From Methylovulum miyakonense HT12 (lineage in GTDB: Bacteria > Pseudomonadota > Gammaproteobacteria > Methylococcales > Methylomonadaceae): a stretch of DNA of 64,000 bases. The DNA is taken from the NCBI RefSeq assembly GCF_000384075.1, contig NZ_KB913025.1:1627551-1691550 (forward strand). Direction: 5' to 3'. The position numbers and the translations under genes were made by a program. Shown here piece after piece: positions 27,044-36,129 of this stretch. Every line of letters starts with the position of its first letter. The first letter of the stretch is position 1. Below the pieces are notes generated by a model, which had not been told where the DNA came from, made no database searches, and worked only from the letters and a program-made list of their open reading frames with translations.

Positions 27044-28225
27044 TTACTTGTTGAAGCGCCAGAGGACGTATTTGTCCAGAAAGTCTGCTAAACGCCAGGC
27101 CATCCGCTTTTTCAAGCGGACGGGAAGGCTCGGCAGGCCTGACAAAAATGGGTGATCATGCTTGCCATGTAGGTATTGCCCAAACAAAGCGATAAAGCCT
27201 TCGCCTGCCATTTCGATGGCATATTTCCGATAGGCTTCAGTTTGGGCATTTTCAACTAGCGCAAGCGCAAGGTTAGGGTTTGCCAATAGCCCGCTTATGG
27301 CCGTAAACCAATCCTCGGAGGTGTTTGCCACCAGCAAACCGGTTTTGCCGTGCGTGATAGAGTCCCGATAAGGGGTGATGTCGCTGTAAATGCCAGGGAT
27401 GCCTGCCGCCGAATATTCCAGCCATTTTATGTTGCTTTTGCAGTGGTTAAAGGGCGTGTCTTCCAGAGGGACTAGGGCGAGGTGGACATCCAAACCTTTT
27501 AGCTGGTCGGCGTATTCCCGGTAACCGGGCAGGAAGCCAATCAGCCGTACCGAAGGGTGGTTGGCAAACCTTGCGGGCAATTCCCCAAAAAATATCGCTT
27601 TCACTTGTGTGTAAGTGTTAAGTATTTCTGCCAAAGGTTCTTCAATAATTTGCCAATCGCTTTGATGGGTCGGGGTGCCTGAAACCAATAGGTTGAATGG
27701 CGCGGTATGTGGCCTTGGTCGGGCATAAAACCAGCTCCAATCCACTAAGTTGGGCTGGACATGAATGGGGCGGCGGGTGTGTTTGCCTAGGGATTTTTGT
27801 AATGTTAAGGTGGATACCGTTATGGCATCGGCTTCATTCAACATCCATTTGATATAAGGGGCCCTTTCATTTAAGGCTTTGTAATGGGGGTGGGAAGGGG
27901 AGATGTCCAAAAACATATCATCCAAGTCATAAACAATGGGCACGTTTTGGGCAATGATTTTCTTTAAGGCCTGTTCAGTGAAGACCGCCGGGAAATGGCG
28001 TTGGATAATAACAAGGTCCGCTTGTCCCAAGGCCTCCAAGTCAGTTGAAAAACCTGCCCCGGTTTTTTTGACGGCCCAGGTGACATCCCAACCCTTTGCC
28101 AGAAACGGGGCGATAATCCGGATAATCGCGCAAGCACGCTCTTCTGTATCTAACGAATAGACAACAAGCTGCGGATGACGGTTGGTACGGTCATCTTGGT
28201 GCACATTGTAATTCCCTTCCATCAT
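27044..28225 (-). CDS. Family 4-like glycosyltransferase, copy B
   Basis: 393 aa. It matches copy A through most of its length: ACAIIRIIAPFLAKGWDVTWA, VYDLDDMFLDISPSHPHY, VSGTPTHQSDWQIIEEP, CKSNIKWLEYSAAGIPGIYSD and a final DKYVLWRFNK. Both copies keep the donor-site motifs, so both are probably active, perhaps with different acceptors. It starts with MMEGN, giving a one-codon start ambiguity. Confidence 0.88.
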   Translation of the reverse strand: MMEGNYNVHQDDRTNRHPQLVVYSLDTEERACAIIRIIAPFLAKGWDVTWAVKKTGAGFSTDLEALGQADLVIIQRHFPAVFTEQALKKIIAQNVPIVYDLDDMFLDISPSHPHYKALNERAPYIKWMLNEADAITVSTLTLQKSLGKHTRRPIHVQPNLVDWSWFYARPRPHTAPFNLLVSGTPTHQSDWQIIEEPLAEILNTYTQVKAIFFGELPARFANHPSVRLIGFLPGYREYADQLKGLDVHLALVPLEDTPFNHCKSNIKWLEYSAAGIPGIYSDITPYRDSITHGKTGLLVANTSEDWFTAISGLLANPNLALALVENAQTEAYRKYAIEMAGEGFIALFGQYLHGKHDHPFLSGLPSLPVRLKKRMAWRLADFLDKYVLWRFNK

Positions 28226-28366
28226 CTGTCCGCCTAAGTTTCGGGTGTTGTTATGAGGGTTACTGAGGTTATGCGGTAACGTGTTTGGCTCCCGTTTGCC
28301 CCACCAAACGGAGCGTCCCCGCTGCGGTACCGTTCGACAAGAAAATCAGGTTGTTTGGGGGGCGCT

Positions 28367-29605
28367 TTATGATATGAGGCTCCACGTCACGTCTAGCCCT
28401 ATGAAGCCTTCGTTGGAGCCGGAGTTTATTGAGCGGCTAATATTGGGTGCGGTGACTTGTATGGGGAACAAATTTTCGGCATAAAAGACAGGATGGAAAA
28501 ATTCCCCCAATACCACCCCGATCCTGATCGAGTAGATGCCTGGCAAGAAGGGGAAGCGGCTTACCTTAAACTGGACTTGATGGGTGCCTGGCATTAATTC
28601 TTCGCACTCAAGGGCGTTAATGCTTTGCATGGTGGCAAGGTAGAGCATGTCGGTGGTATGGAAACCAAAACCAAATACGGGTTTTGGCAACCGATTTTTC
28701 ACGTTGAAGGTTAGCCGGAATTCAACGTCTTCAAAATATTGTACCGACGATGTTGCAAGCCCTTGCCCGTCAAAGGCTTCGATAGACACTAAGTCAATGT
28801 CATTGGAGGACAAAACGTTTTGCCGTAATTTGCTGTTGCTGTCCTGGGTATTTTTGATTTGCCGTTCGCTAAGCGAATAGAACTGGTTGCAGACGGTTTT
28901 GGGGTCGCCGTCCATTAACAAGTGCCCATGGTCCATCAATAACACCCGGCTACATAAGTGCTCAACTTGCCGGATATTGTGGCTCACTAACAGGACTGTT
29001 TTTCCTTGCTTTTTGATCAGGCTTTCCATCCGGTCAAAACATTTGCGTTGGAAAGCAAGGTCGCCTACCGCCAACACCTCATCAACAATCAAAATGTCGG
29101 CATCCATGCTCGTGGCAATCGAAAAGCCTAACTTAACGGTCATGCCGGAGCTATAGCGTTTGACGGGGGTGTCAATAAATTCTTCTATTTCCGCAAAATC
29201 AATGATTTCATCAAGTTTCTGCATGATGGTTTTCTTGGGTATGCCTAAGATCGCCGCATTTAAGAAAATGTTTTCCCGGCCGGTCAGCTCCGGGCTGACG
29301 CCTGCGCCTACCTCGATCAATGGGGCGACGTTGCCACGGACAATCACTTGCCCTTTAGTGGGTTTGCTGATATTGGCCAGATGTTTCAGCAAGGTGCTTT
29401 TGCCTGCGCCATTGTGGCCAATGATCCCGACGACTTCGCCTTCTTCGATAGAAAAATGGACATCATCAAGGGCTTTAAATGGCTCTTTTTTGTGCGTGCC
29501 TTTCCCGGTCAGGAGCCTTAACCCGTTCAATGCGGTTTCTTTTAGGCTGGCGATATGACCAAGCTGGTATTCTTTGGTCAGGTGCTTAACTTCTATGATG
29601 GACAT
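28367..29605 (-). CDS. wzt: ABC transporter ATP-binding protein, Wzt-type with C-terminal glycan-binding domain
   Basis: 412 aa from the ATG at 29605 (MSIIEVKHLTKEYQLG); an upstream TTG overlapping the permease stop is less likely. Walker A GHNGAGKST (63-71), signature YSSGMTVKLGFS, and Walker B ILIVDEVLAVGD are intact. The last 150 residues form a beta-sandwich of the Wzt C-terminal type (EFRLTFNVKNRLPKPVFGFG), which in other systems recognises the finished chain end. It works with the permease just upstream to export an undecaprenyl-linked polysaccharide. Confidence 0.93.
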   Translation of the reverse strand: MSIIEVKHLTKEYQLGHIASLKETALNGLRLLTGKGTHKKEPFKALDDVHFSIEEGEVVGIIGHNGAGKSTLLKHLANISKPTKGQVIVRGNVAPLIEVGAGVSPELTGRENIFLNAAILGIPKKTIMQKLDEIIDFAEIEEFIDTPVKRYSSGMTVKLGFSIATSMDADILIVDEVLAVGDLAFQRKCFDRMESLIKKQGKTVLLVSHNIRQVEHLCSRVLLMDHGHLLMDGDPKTVCNQFYSLSERQIKNTQDSNSKLRQNVLSSNDIDLVSIEAFDGQGLATSSVQYFEDVEFRLTFNVKNRLPKPVFGFGFHTTDMLYLATMQSINALECEELMPGTHQVQFKVSRFPFLPGIYSIRIGVVLGEFFHPVFYAENLFPIQVTAPNISRSINSGSNEGFIGLDVTWSLIS

Positions 29606-29661
29606 GATTGCTGTAGGGGTTAACGGATGGTTAAGGCAATAAAAAGACGGAATGTGGCCTA

Positions 29662-30480
29662 TCAAATGACGTCGGCAAACCAGTTTTCTGCGCGTTTAAA
29701 AAATAGATAGCTAAAAGGCAGGATAGCCACTATCAAAATGGCGCCAGGATAAAGGGCATTAAAATCAGGTGGTAAATTTTTGAATAGGACGCGTTGGAAA
29801 CTGTCGATGATGCCCGCCAATGGGTTGAGGGTATAAATTGTGTATAGCGTGTTTGACCATTCGCCTGCGGCTTGTTCGACAATCAGTTTCTTATGGACTA
29901 AGGCAAGGGGGTACATCACCGGGGAGCCGTACATTAAAAGGGACAGCCCTACCGGCAAGGCCTGCGCAATGTCGCGGTAATAAACATTCAGTGCCGCCCC
30001 GAAAAAACTGATGGTCAGTGCGACTATCATCGCGTACGCGATGATGGCGGGTATCCATAAGGCATAAATGCTGGGCAGCAAATGGTAATAAGCCATCATA
30101 ATGGCCAGGATTGCCAAGCTGATGACCAGCTCCACCAGTTTGGTCGCCATGGCTGTCAAGGGGAAGACTTCCCGGGGGAAATAGATTTTTTTGATCAGCG
30201 GGGCGTTGCTGGTCACGCTGATGACGCCTTCGGATGTCGATTCCTGAAAAAAGACCCAAGGGATTAGCGCGGCAAAAGTGAGGACGGGATAAGGGATGTC
30301 CCCGGTTTCGATGCCGACAAAACTTCTGACCAAGGTAAATATCAGCATCAGCATCAAGGGCTTTAGCACGGCCCACACAATGCCAAGATAGGATTGCTTG
30401 TAGCGGACGATGATGTTTTTCCAGGCAAGTTCAGAAATCAGTTCGCGGTATTGGTAAATGTTTTTGGCGACTTGTAGCAT
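29662..30480 (-). CDS. wzm: ABC-2 polysaccharide exporter permease, Wzm-type
   Basis: 272 aa with six membrane spans. The N-terminal YRELISELAWKNIIVRYKQS and the following LGIVWAVLKPLMLMLIFTLV are typical of ABC polysaccharide/polyol-phosphate permeases, as is the ending PFSYLFFKRAENWFADVI. It forms the channel with the Wzt protein encoded 56 bp downstream. Confidence 0.94.
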   Translation of the reverse strand: MLQVAKNIYQYRELISELAWKNIIVRYKQSYLGIVWAVLKPLMLMLIFTLVRSFVGIETGDIPYPVLTFAALIPWVFFQESTSEGVISVTSNAPLIKKIYFPREVFPLTAMATKLVELVISLAILAIMMAYYHLLPSIYALWIPAIIAYAMIVALTISFFGAALNVYYRDIAQALPVGLSLLMYGSPVMYPLALVHKKLIVEQAAGEWSNTLYTIYTLNPLAGIIDSFQRVLFKNLPPDFNALYPGAILIVAILPFSYLFFKRAENWFADVI

Positions 30481-30557
30481 AAATTAACTCGCTTGTGTTT
30501 GGGGCATTTTAGGGTATTTCTAAAAAAAGTGATGGATTTTAGCCCATAGGCCTTTAG

Positions 30558-31793
30558 CTATACCAAAACTTCTTCCGTTTTAGGCTGGCTTAAAAAATCC
30601 CTGGGGCTAGCGGTGTAGCCGTATGCGCCGGATTGGTAAACTACGATCAAATCACCGATTTCGGCGACGGGCAGCAGCATTTTATCGGCGAGAATGTCAA
30701 GCGGCGTGCATAAAGGGCCGACGATATTGACAATTTCTTGCGCATCGCTGTGCATTTTATTGCCGATGGCAATGGGGTAATTTTTGCGTATGACTTGCCC
30801 GAAGTTACCGGAAGCGGCAAGGTGATGGTGCAGGCCGCCATTGGCCACCAAGTAGGTTTGGCCACGGGAGATTTTTTTATCAATCACTTCACAGACATAA
30901 ACACCCGCTTCGCCCACCAAATAACGCCCTAATTCTATGATGATTTCCGCTTCCGGGTTGGCGGACTTGAATTCAGCCATGGGCCCGGCAAGTGCGTCAC
31001 CAATGGCTTGGGTGTCCAAGCGGGCCTCTCCGGGAAAATAGGGGATGCCGTAGCCCCCGCCAATATTGAGTTTTTTGATGGGGTTAGGGCAATGCTTGGA
31101 TAATTGCATGGCTAAGGCGATGCTTTTTTGCTGTGCCTCGATAATCGCTTCGGCTTTAAGGTTTTGTGACCCGCTGTAGATATGGAAGCCTTTGAAGTCC
31201 AGCTCCAGCTCTTTGATGCGGTTTAATGCGTCGGGCAGCAATTCTTCGTCAATGCCGAATGGTTTGGAGCCGCCGCCCATTTTCATGCCGGAGGCTTTCA
31301 GTTCAAACGCGGGATTGATACGGACAGCGACATGGGCTTGATGGCCCGTTTGTTGGGACAGTTGCGCGATGGTTTCCAATTCGTGAGAAGACTCAATATG
31401 GATGGTAATGCCCGCCGCAATCGCTTGCCGCAGTTCCGCCGGACGTTTGCCTGGGCCCGCCATGCTGATGTTTTCGGGGGGCATGGTGGTGTCGAGCGCC
31501 ACTTTCATTTCCCCGGCAGAAGCCAGGTCAAAACCATCGACAATACTGGCCATGTGCTGGACTACCGCAGGCATAGGGTTGGCCTTCATCGCGTAATGGA
31601 TTTTCAAATCCGGCGGCATGTGTTGGCGTAGCCCGTGCACACGTTGGGCCATCACTTGCCGGTCATAGGCATAAAAGGGGGTGCTGCCGACCCGTTGGGC
31701 TAGGCGCGATAACGGAATGCCTCCGATTAGCAATTCGTTGTTGGCAACGGCGAATTGCGTCATGGGTGTGTGTTGGGGGCTGCTTGTGTTCAT
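30558..31793 (-). CDS. PLP-dependent decarboxylase, exosortase-A-associated type
   Basis: 411 aa. It has the alanine-racemase-like barrel of fold-type III decarboxylases (DAP/ornithine decarboxylase family): PFYAYDRQVM, PLP Lys70 in KIHYAMKANP, and the phosphate-binding KLNIGGGYGIPYFPGE. The C-terminal part reads DLIVVYQSGAYGYTAS, with the Tyr/Gly of the second-subunit active site. The match is to the TIGR03099 type. Its start overlaps the acyl-CoA ligase stop (ATGA). It probably makes or modifies an amino-acid-derived group; the true substrate is not established. Confidence 0.9.
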   Translation of the reverse strand: MNTSSPQHTPMTQFAVANNELLIGGIPLSRLAQRVGSTPFYAYDRQVMAQRVHGLRQHMPPDLKIHYAMKANPMPAVVQHMASIVDGFDLASAGEMKVALDTTMPPENISMAGPGKRPAELRQAIAAGITIHIESSHELETIAQLSQQTGHQAHVAVRINPAFELKASGMKMGGGSKPFGIDEELLPDALNRIKELELDFKGFHIYSGSQNLKAEAIIEAQQKSIALAMQLSKHCPNPIKKLNIGGGYGIPYFPGEARLDTQAIGDALAGPMAEFKSANPEAEIIIELGRYLVGEAGVYVCEVIDKKISRGQTYLVANGGLHHHLAASGNFGQVIRKNYPIAIGNKMHSDAQEIVNIVGPLCTPLDILADKMLLPVAEIGDLIVVYQSGAYGYTASPRDFLSQPKTEEVLV

Positions 31794-33382
31794 GGATTGG
31801 TTTGGAAAAGTGTGGCGAATTGTTCCGTGAGGGCTTTGCGGTCAATTTTACCATTGGGGTTTTTCGGTAAAACCGGCAATACCAGAATTTTTGCAGGTAC
31901 CATAAAATTGGGCAGCTGCTCTTTGCAGGCGGTGATAACAGATTGCCCATCAAAGTTTTCGGGCGCTTCCACACTGACTACCACAACCACCGCTTGCCCT
32001 AAACTGCCGTGCTCTATGCCCAGCGCGGCGGCTTCCTTGACTAGCCCTGAGGCATACACCACTTCTTCAATTTCGGTGGGGCTGACGCGGTAGCCGGACG
32101 TTTTAATCATATCGTCCTTACGCCCGACAAAATACAAATAACCTTCTTCATCCCTAGTCACGGTGTCCCCAGACCACACGGCGATTTCGGTCAAGGGCAA
32201 TTGCGGCAACTGCCCCGGCGCGGGTTTGAAACGCGCCGAAGTGGTGGCGGGGTCATTCCAATACCCCATCGCCACCAGCGAACCGCGGTGCACCAGCTCG
32301 CCGGCCTCGTGCGCGTCGCACAAACTGCCGTCTTCGCGCACCACTAAAATTTCCGCATTCGGGATGGCCTTGCCGATGGAATCAGGGCGCAGGTCGATTT
32401 GTTCCGGCGGCAAATAAGTGGATCGGAACGCTTCGGTCAGGCCATACATCAGGAAAAAACGGCTGTCCGGCACTTTGGCGCGGATGTTGGTCAGGATGGC
32501 TCTGGGCATTTTGCCGCCGGAATTGGTCAGGTAGCGCAAATGCCCGTTGATGCCCTCAGGCCAAGTGACGTTCGCCAATTGCGCCCACAGCGGCGGCACG
32601 GCGGCCAGCCCCGTGATCTGGTAAGTTGCCAAGGCAACGACAACATCCCGTGGCAACAGATAATCCAACAACACGCAGGCCGCGCCTTTCAGCAAAGCCG
32701 TGGTGAGTTGGTTGAGGCCGTAGTCAAAACTGAACGGCAACACCGCCAGCAAACGGTCGGCGGCGGTGATCGACAAATAGTCGCTGACGCTGACCGCGCC
32801 TGCAATCAAGTTCCGGTGTGAAATCACCACGCCTTTGGGTTTGCCCGTGCTGCCGGACGTATACAGTATCGCCGCCATGTCGGTGTCTATGGTTGGCGGT
32901 GTTGGTAAGGTGTTTGCCGCATTCGCCATAAACCGCTGCCAGCTTATAACGCTTTTGCCCGCAACGGCTTCGTAGCCCGTATCTTCCGCTTCGGTGATGA
33001 CGACGGTATGCAAATCCGGGCATTCCGCCAATATCCCGGCAAGCCCCGGCAAGCGGTTTTTTGAGGTGACCAGGATATTGACGTTACAGTTGCCCAGGAT
33101 ATAGCCGACTTGCGCCGCCTTTAGCACCGGATTGACGGGGACGAACACGCCGCCCGCTAGGCTAACCGCCAAAAAACTGCTGACGGTTTCGATTTGTTTC
33201 GGCAGATACACCGCAACCCGTTGCTGCGGCTGCAAATTCAGGGCTTGCAGGGCGCGGGCTTGTTGCTGGACAAGGTTGTTAAGTTGGGTGTAAGTCCATG
33301 AGGCTTTTTTATGGACGATAGCTACGGCATCGGGGCTGATGGTTTGGGTTTCGGTGAGCAGGTGGTGGAGTAGGGTTGGCAT
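31790..33382 (-). CDS. Acyl-CoA ligase (AMP-forming), exosortase-A-associated type
   Basis: 530 aa. Adenylation motifs are complete: AAILYTSGSTGKPKGVVISH (P-loop, about 169-188), FFLMYGLTEAFRSTYLPPE, VWSGDTVTRDEEGYLYFVGR, and the catalytic Lys near the end in PNGKIDRKALTE. The match is to the TIGR03098 type. It probably activates a carboxylic acid as an adenylate and loads the ACP at 17.0 kb. It is first in the minus-strand half of the locus. Confidence 0.92.
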   Translation of the reverse strand: MPTLLHHLLTETQTISPDAVAIVHKKASWTYTQLNNLVQQQARALQALNLQPQQRVAVYLPKQIETVSSFLAVSLAGGVFVPVNPVLKAAQVGYILGNCNVNILVTSKNRLPGLAGILAECPDLHTVVITEAEDTGYEAVAGKSVISWQRFMANAANTLPTPPTIDTDMAAILYTSGSTGKPKGVVISHRNLIAGAVSVSDYLSITAADRLLAVLPFSFDYGLNQLTTALLKGAACVLLDYLLPRDVVVALATYQITGLAAVPPLWAQLANVTWPEGINGHLRYLTNSGGKMPRAILTNIRAKVPDSRFFLMYGLTEAFRSTYLPPEQIDLRPDSIGKAIPNAEILVVREDGSLCDAHEAGELVHRGSLVAMGYWNDPATTSARFKPAPGQLPQLPLTEIAVWSGDTVTRDEEGYLYFVGRKDDMIKTSGYRVSPTEIEEVVYASGLVKEAAALGIEHGSLGQAVVVVVSVEAPENFDGQSVITACKEQLPNFMVPAKILVLPVLPKNPNGKIDRKALTEQFATLFQTNP

Positions 33383-33421
33383 GGTGGCTCTACTATTAAC
33401 AATCGTCTATTTTAATGATGG

Positions 33422-33574
33422 GTAGCCCGTATGGGGCGATAGTGCAATACGGGGAACATAGCGACATGCCGTATTTCATTACATAAATATAGCAAGAAGT
33501 TTTCAAGCATGGTCTTGATACGGATAGGATGCGGTATTGAATCCCGTATTGCGCTATCACTTCATACGGGCTAC
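33422..33574. repeat. REP-like inverted repeat pair, GATAGYGCAAT core
   Basis: Two 32-bp arms face each other (33422-33453 and 33543-33574) and match at 28 of 32 positions when one is reversed. Each arm begins GTAGCCCGTAT and ends CAATACGGG, so each can also fold on itself. The unit between the arms contains a further CCGTATT/GCGGTATT pair. It sits between the acyl-CoA ligase and the unknown exported protein. Related units lie at 41.88 kb and 48.75 kb. Confidence 0.7.
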
Positions 33575-33585
33575 TTGCTTGTGGC

Positions 33586-34860
33586 CTATTTTCTGAAATA
33601 GGCGCCATTAAGTGATACACCAAGCCCACCACAATATCCATTATCTAAGACATAAATTGCATTATTGAAATGAATGAAAAACGCACCACATAACACCTCA
33701 TTGTCTATAGCGTAAGCCTGACGTCCTTCGGTATGGAGGGGGGCTTCTAAACTGCCAATATTATAGCCAGTCATTTTGTCCATCTCCGCATATAAAAACT
33801 TACCTTGGGTTTTGATGGTTAAGTTTCCTTTGTAATAAAGCGAATCGCCGTTACTCACCCACTTTCCTTTCCAGTCATTTAAAGAGGGCAACTGCCCCGC
33901 CCAAATTTTGGAGAGCTTTAACATGGATTTCATCCATTGAGTATCTTCCACTTTATCAATATAGCCAGTTTCGTCAAAACCCGGCAATTCACGCCGATCA
34001 AAAACTTGCAATTCCGTTTTGGATATCCAGCCTAGCGTAGTGGATTTTTTGCCTTGATAACGAATACAGGCAAATCCATTTTGGTTATCGCCAGCTATTT
34101 CAACATAGTCTCCCGCGATCAAGTAGGTATTCTGCTTTTGGGGGCATAAATCGGCACTACAGGTGATCGGTTCTTTGAATAAAAAAGCTTTTTCTTTAAG
34201 GGGATGAACTACAGCGAGAGTATCGATGAAAGTTGAATGTTCGTTGCAGGCTTTTCCTAAATGGGCTGCCGTCCATTTTGCCACGGTTTTAGTGACTCCT
34301 TCAGCCAGACACGCTTTAGGAAAAACAAATTTCGAAGGAATTAAGGATGGGACAGGATGTTGGAAGGCCTGATTATTAGGCTGAAGAGCCGCTATTTCAT
34401 CCAATAATCCTTTTATTTCTTTTGGTGGGTGTTCGGCCAAATCGGGATCATTAGCAAAAACCTCAAGCTTTACACCACCGTTTAGGAGGACTGCCACAAA
34501 CCTGCCATCTTTTGACATCCATACACCAGCTTGCTCAGCATCAGCAACGTGGGCTATAAAGCCAGAGATGAAAATGGCGCCTCCTTCATTTAAAGCCTTC
34601 AATAAAAGACTGGGCGTCTCCTTAAAAAGGCGGTTGGATAAGGCTTGCACATTTTCCTGCCCTATAGATTGTTCTAGTAGGCAAGAAATTTGGGGTATGT
34701 TGGTAAATTCGACGGAATCATCATTGCCGTTGGATATACTGTATAAAGTGTTTTTCAAGCTATCAAAGAAATCTTTATCTCCCGTAGCATATGTCTTAGA
34801 GGAGAGCAGCAACAAAGCAATGCCGATAATCCATGCAAATTTGAAAGTTTTTTCTATCAT
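33586..34860 (-). CDS. Exported protein of unknown function with SH3-like segment
   Basis: 424 aa from the ATG at 34860. A signal peptide (FAWIIGIALLLLSSKTYA) is cleaved near residue 24. Residues about 255-310 (YLIAGDYVEIAGDNQNGFAC, then GWISKTELQVF) look like a bacterial SH3 domain. The last third (WKGKWVSNGDSLYYKGNLTI) resembles small lysozyme-inhibitor/META-type barrels. Several Cys residues suggest disulfides in the periplasm. The upstream ATG at 34878 would add six residues ahead of the signal. I cannot name a family. Confidence 0.75.
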   Translation of the reverse strand: MIEKTFKFAWIIGIALLLLSSKTYATGDKDFFDSLKNTLYSISNGNDDSVEFTNIPQISCLLEQSIGQENVQALSNRLFKETPSLLLKALNEGGAIFISGFIAHVADAEQAGVWMSKDGRFVAVLLNGGVKLEVFANDPDLAEHPPKEIKGLLDEIAALQPNNQAFQHPVPSLIPSKFVFPKACLAEGVTKTVAKWTAAHLGKACNEHSTFIDTLAVVHPLKEKAFLFKEPITCSADLCPQKQNTYLIAGDYVEIAGDNQNGFACIRYQGKKSTTLGWISKTELQVFDRRELPGFDETGYIDKVEDTQWMKSMLKLSKIWAGQLPSLNDWKGKWVSNGDSLYYKGNLTIKTQGKFLYAEMDKMTGYNIGSLEAPLHTEGRQAYAIDNEVLCGAFFIHFNNAIYVLDNGYCGGLGVSLNGAYFRK

Positions 34861-34921
34861 GGTTGGGAAGCCAAGCAATTAGCTTGTATAAAGCGATAGT
34901 GTAAGACGGGCAAACCATTAA

Positions 34922-35803
34922 TTATTTTATCTGCCCAATAATCCCATCCAACTCGTCCAAGCTGGTGTAGGTGATAACCACTTTGCCGCCGCCGTTTTCT
35001 TTGTGGTCGATGACGACTTTTGCGCCCAGTTTGGCGGTCAGTTCATTCTGCAAACGTAAGGTGTCGTTATCTATGTGTTTTTCGACGGGCGTTTTGGGTT
35101 CGGCGTGGCATTGTTTGACCAATTGCTCGGCGGCGCGGACGGACAGGCCGTCTTTGACGATTTTTTGGGCGATGGTGAGTTGTTGGCTGTCATTGAGTGA
35201 CAATAAGGCGCGGGCATGGCCCATTTCCAATTGCCGGTTGACCAGCAGCTTTTTGACCTCGGGGTTCAGTTCGATCAGGCGCAGCAAATTGGTGACGGCG
35301 GCGCGTGACCTGCCCACGGCATCGGCGATTTGCTGATGGGTCATGCCAAATTCGTCGAGCAGTTTGCGTAAGGCATCGGCCTCTTCCAAGGGGTTGAGGT
35401 CTTCGCGTTGGATGTTTTCAATCAACGCAATCGCCATGGCCGCGCGGTCGTCGATTTCCCTGACCAGCACCGGGACTTCTTGTAAACCAGCCAATTGCGC
35501 GGCACGCCAGCGGCGTTCCCCAGCGACAATCTCATATTTTTCCAGATCCAGTTGGCGCACAACGATGGGCTGGATAATGCCTTGCGCCCGGATTGAATCC
35601 GCCAGTTCCTGCAATTTCTCAGGGTTCATGTCTTTGCGCGGCTGATATTTGCCGCGTTGCAGATATTCTATCGGCAATTGTTGGGTTTGATTTTTTGCCG
35701 CGGCAATGCCTTTATCTTCCGCTTCTTTGCCGGCATCTTTGCTGGCAACTTCACCCAATAAAGCATCTAGCCCACGACCTAATCCACGTTTTTGTAAAGC
35801 CAT
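34922..35803 (-). CDS. parB: Chromosome partitioning protein ParB
   Basis: 293 aa. The N-terminal ParA-activating motif is KRGLGRGLDALLGE (5-18). The CTPase/ParB-N domain has GKYQPRKDMNPEKLQELADS and GERRWRAAQLAG (from about 95). The HTH is MTHQQIADAVGRSRAAVTNL (about 153-172), and a dimerisation tail follows. ParB loads on parS and slides as a CTP-bound clamp. By eye I found no TGTTCCACGTGGAACA-type parS in the window. It is last in the mnmG-rsmG-parA block, with a small extra gene in between. Confidence 0.95.
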   Translation of the reverse strand: MALQKRGLGRGLDALLGEVASKDAGKEAEDKGIAAAKNQTQQLPIEYLQRGKYQPRKDMNPEKLQELADSIRAQGIIQPIVVRQLDLEKYEIVAGERRWRAAQLAGLQEVPVLVREIDDRAAMAIALIENIQREDLNPLEEADALRKLLDEFGMTHQQIADAVGRSRAAVTNLLRLIELNPEVKKLLVNRQLEMGHARALLSLNDSQQLTIAQKIVKDGLSVRAAEQLVKQCHAEPKTPVEKHIDNDTLRLQNELTAKLGAKVVIDHKENGGGKVVITYTSLDELDGIIGQIK

Positions 35804-35871
35804 CGCTTGCTACTTGTGTGTTCTTAATAAAGGCGATTAGATGGAACCGGGAACCGGCCCATGTAGGGTGA

Positions 35872-36129
35872 TCAATGCAAATCGGCGCGCATGATCAGTT
35901 CAAATTCAAGCATCAGTATCCTGAGCGCTTCGGCTTCTTTTAACAGTTGCAGCCGTTCGTCATGTAGCGTGCCTCTCGCCGTTTGCGCCACTTCCGAAGT
36001 GCTGGTGGCTGCCGCCGGTTTGGCCGATGTTGATTGTGCGGCGTCCAAAGGTTGCGTATCCGCCAGGAGCACTTCAAGGCCCCTGCCCAGTCCGCGTTTT
36101 CTATCAGTCATGTGGTTAGTTTTTTTCAT
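35872..36129 (-). CDS. Mini-ParB: ParB-like N-terminal motif without DNA-binding domain
   Basis: 85 aa from the ATG at 36129, which overlaps parA by 14 bp, or 79 aa from the ATG at 36111, which begins MTDRKRGLGRGLEVLLAD and follows the parA stop by 4 bp. The start KRGLGRGLEVLL repeats the ParA-stimulating motif of the true ParB (KRGLGRGLDALL). Next comes a Thr/Ser/Ala-rich linker (about 20-50) and a C-terminal amphipathic helix (ERLQLLKEAEALRILMLEFE). No CTPase or HTH region is present, and no ParB remnant follows it in another frame. It therefore looks like a designed small protein rather than a decayed copy. It may stimulate or bind ParA independently of parS; this is inference. Confidence 0.72.
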   Translation of the reverse strand: MKKTNHMTDRKRGLGRGLEVLLADTQPLDAAQSTSAKPAAATSTSEVAQTARGTLHDERLQLLKEAEALRILMLEFELIMRADLH

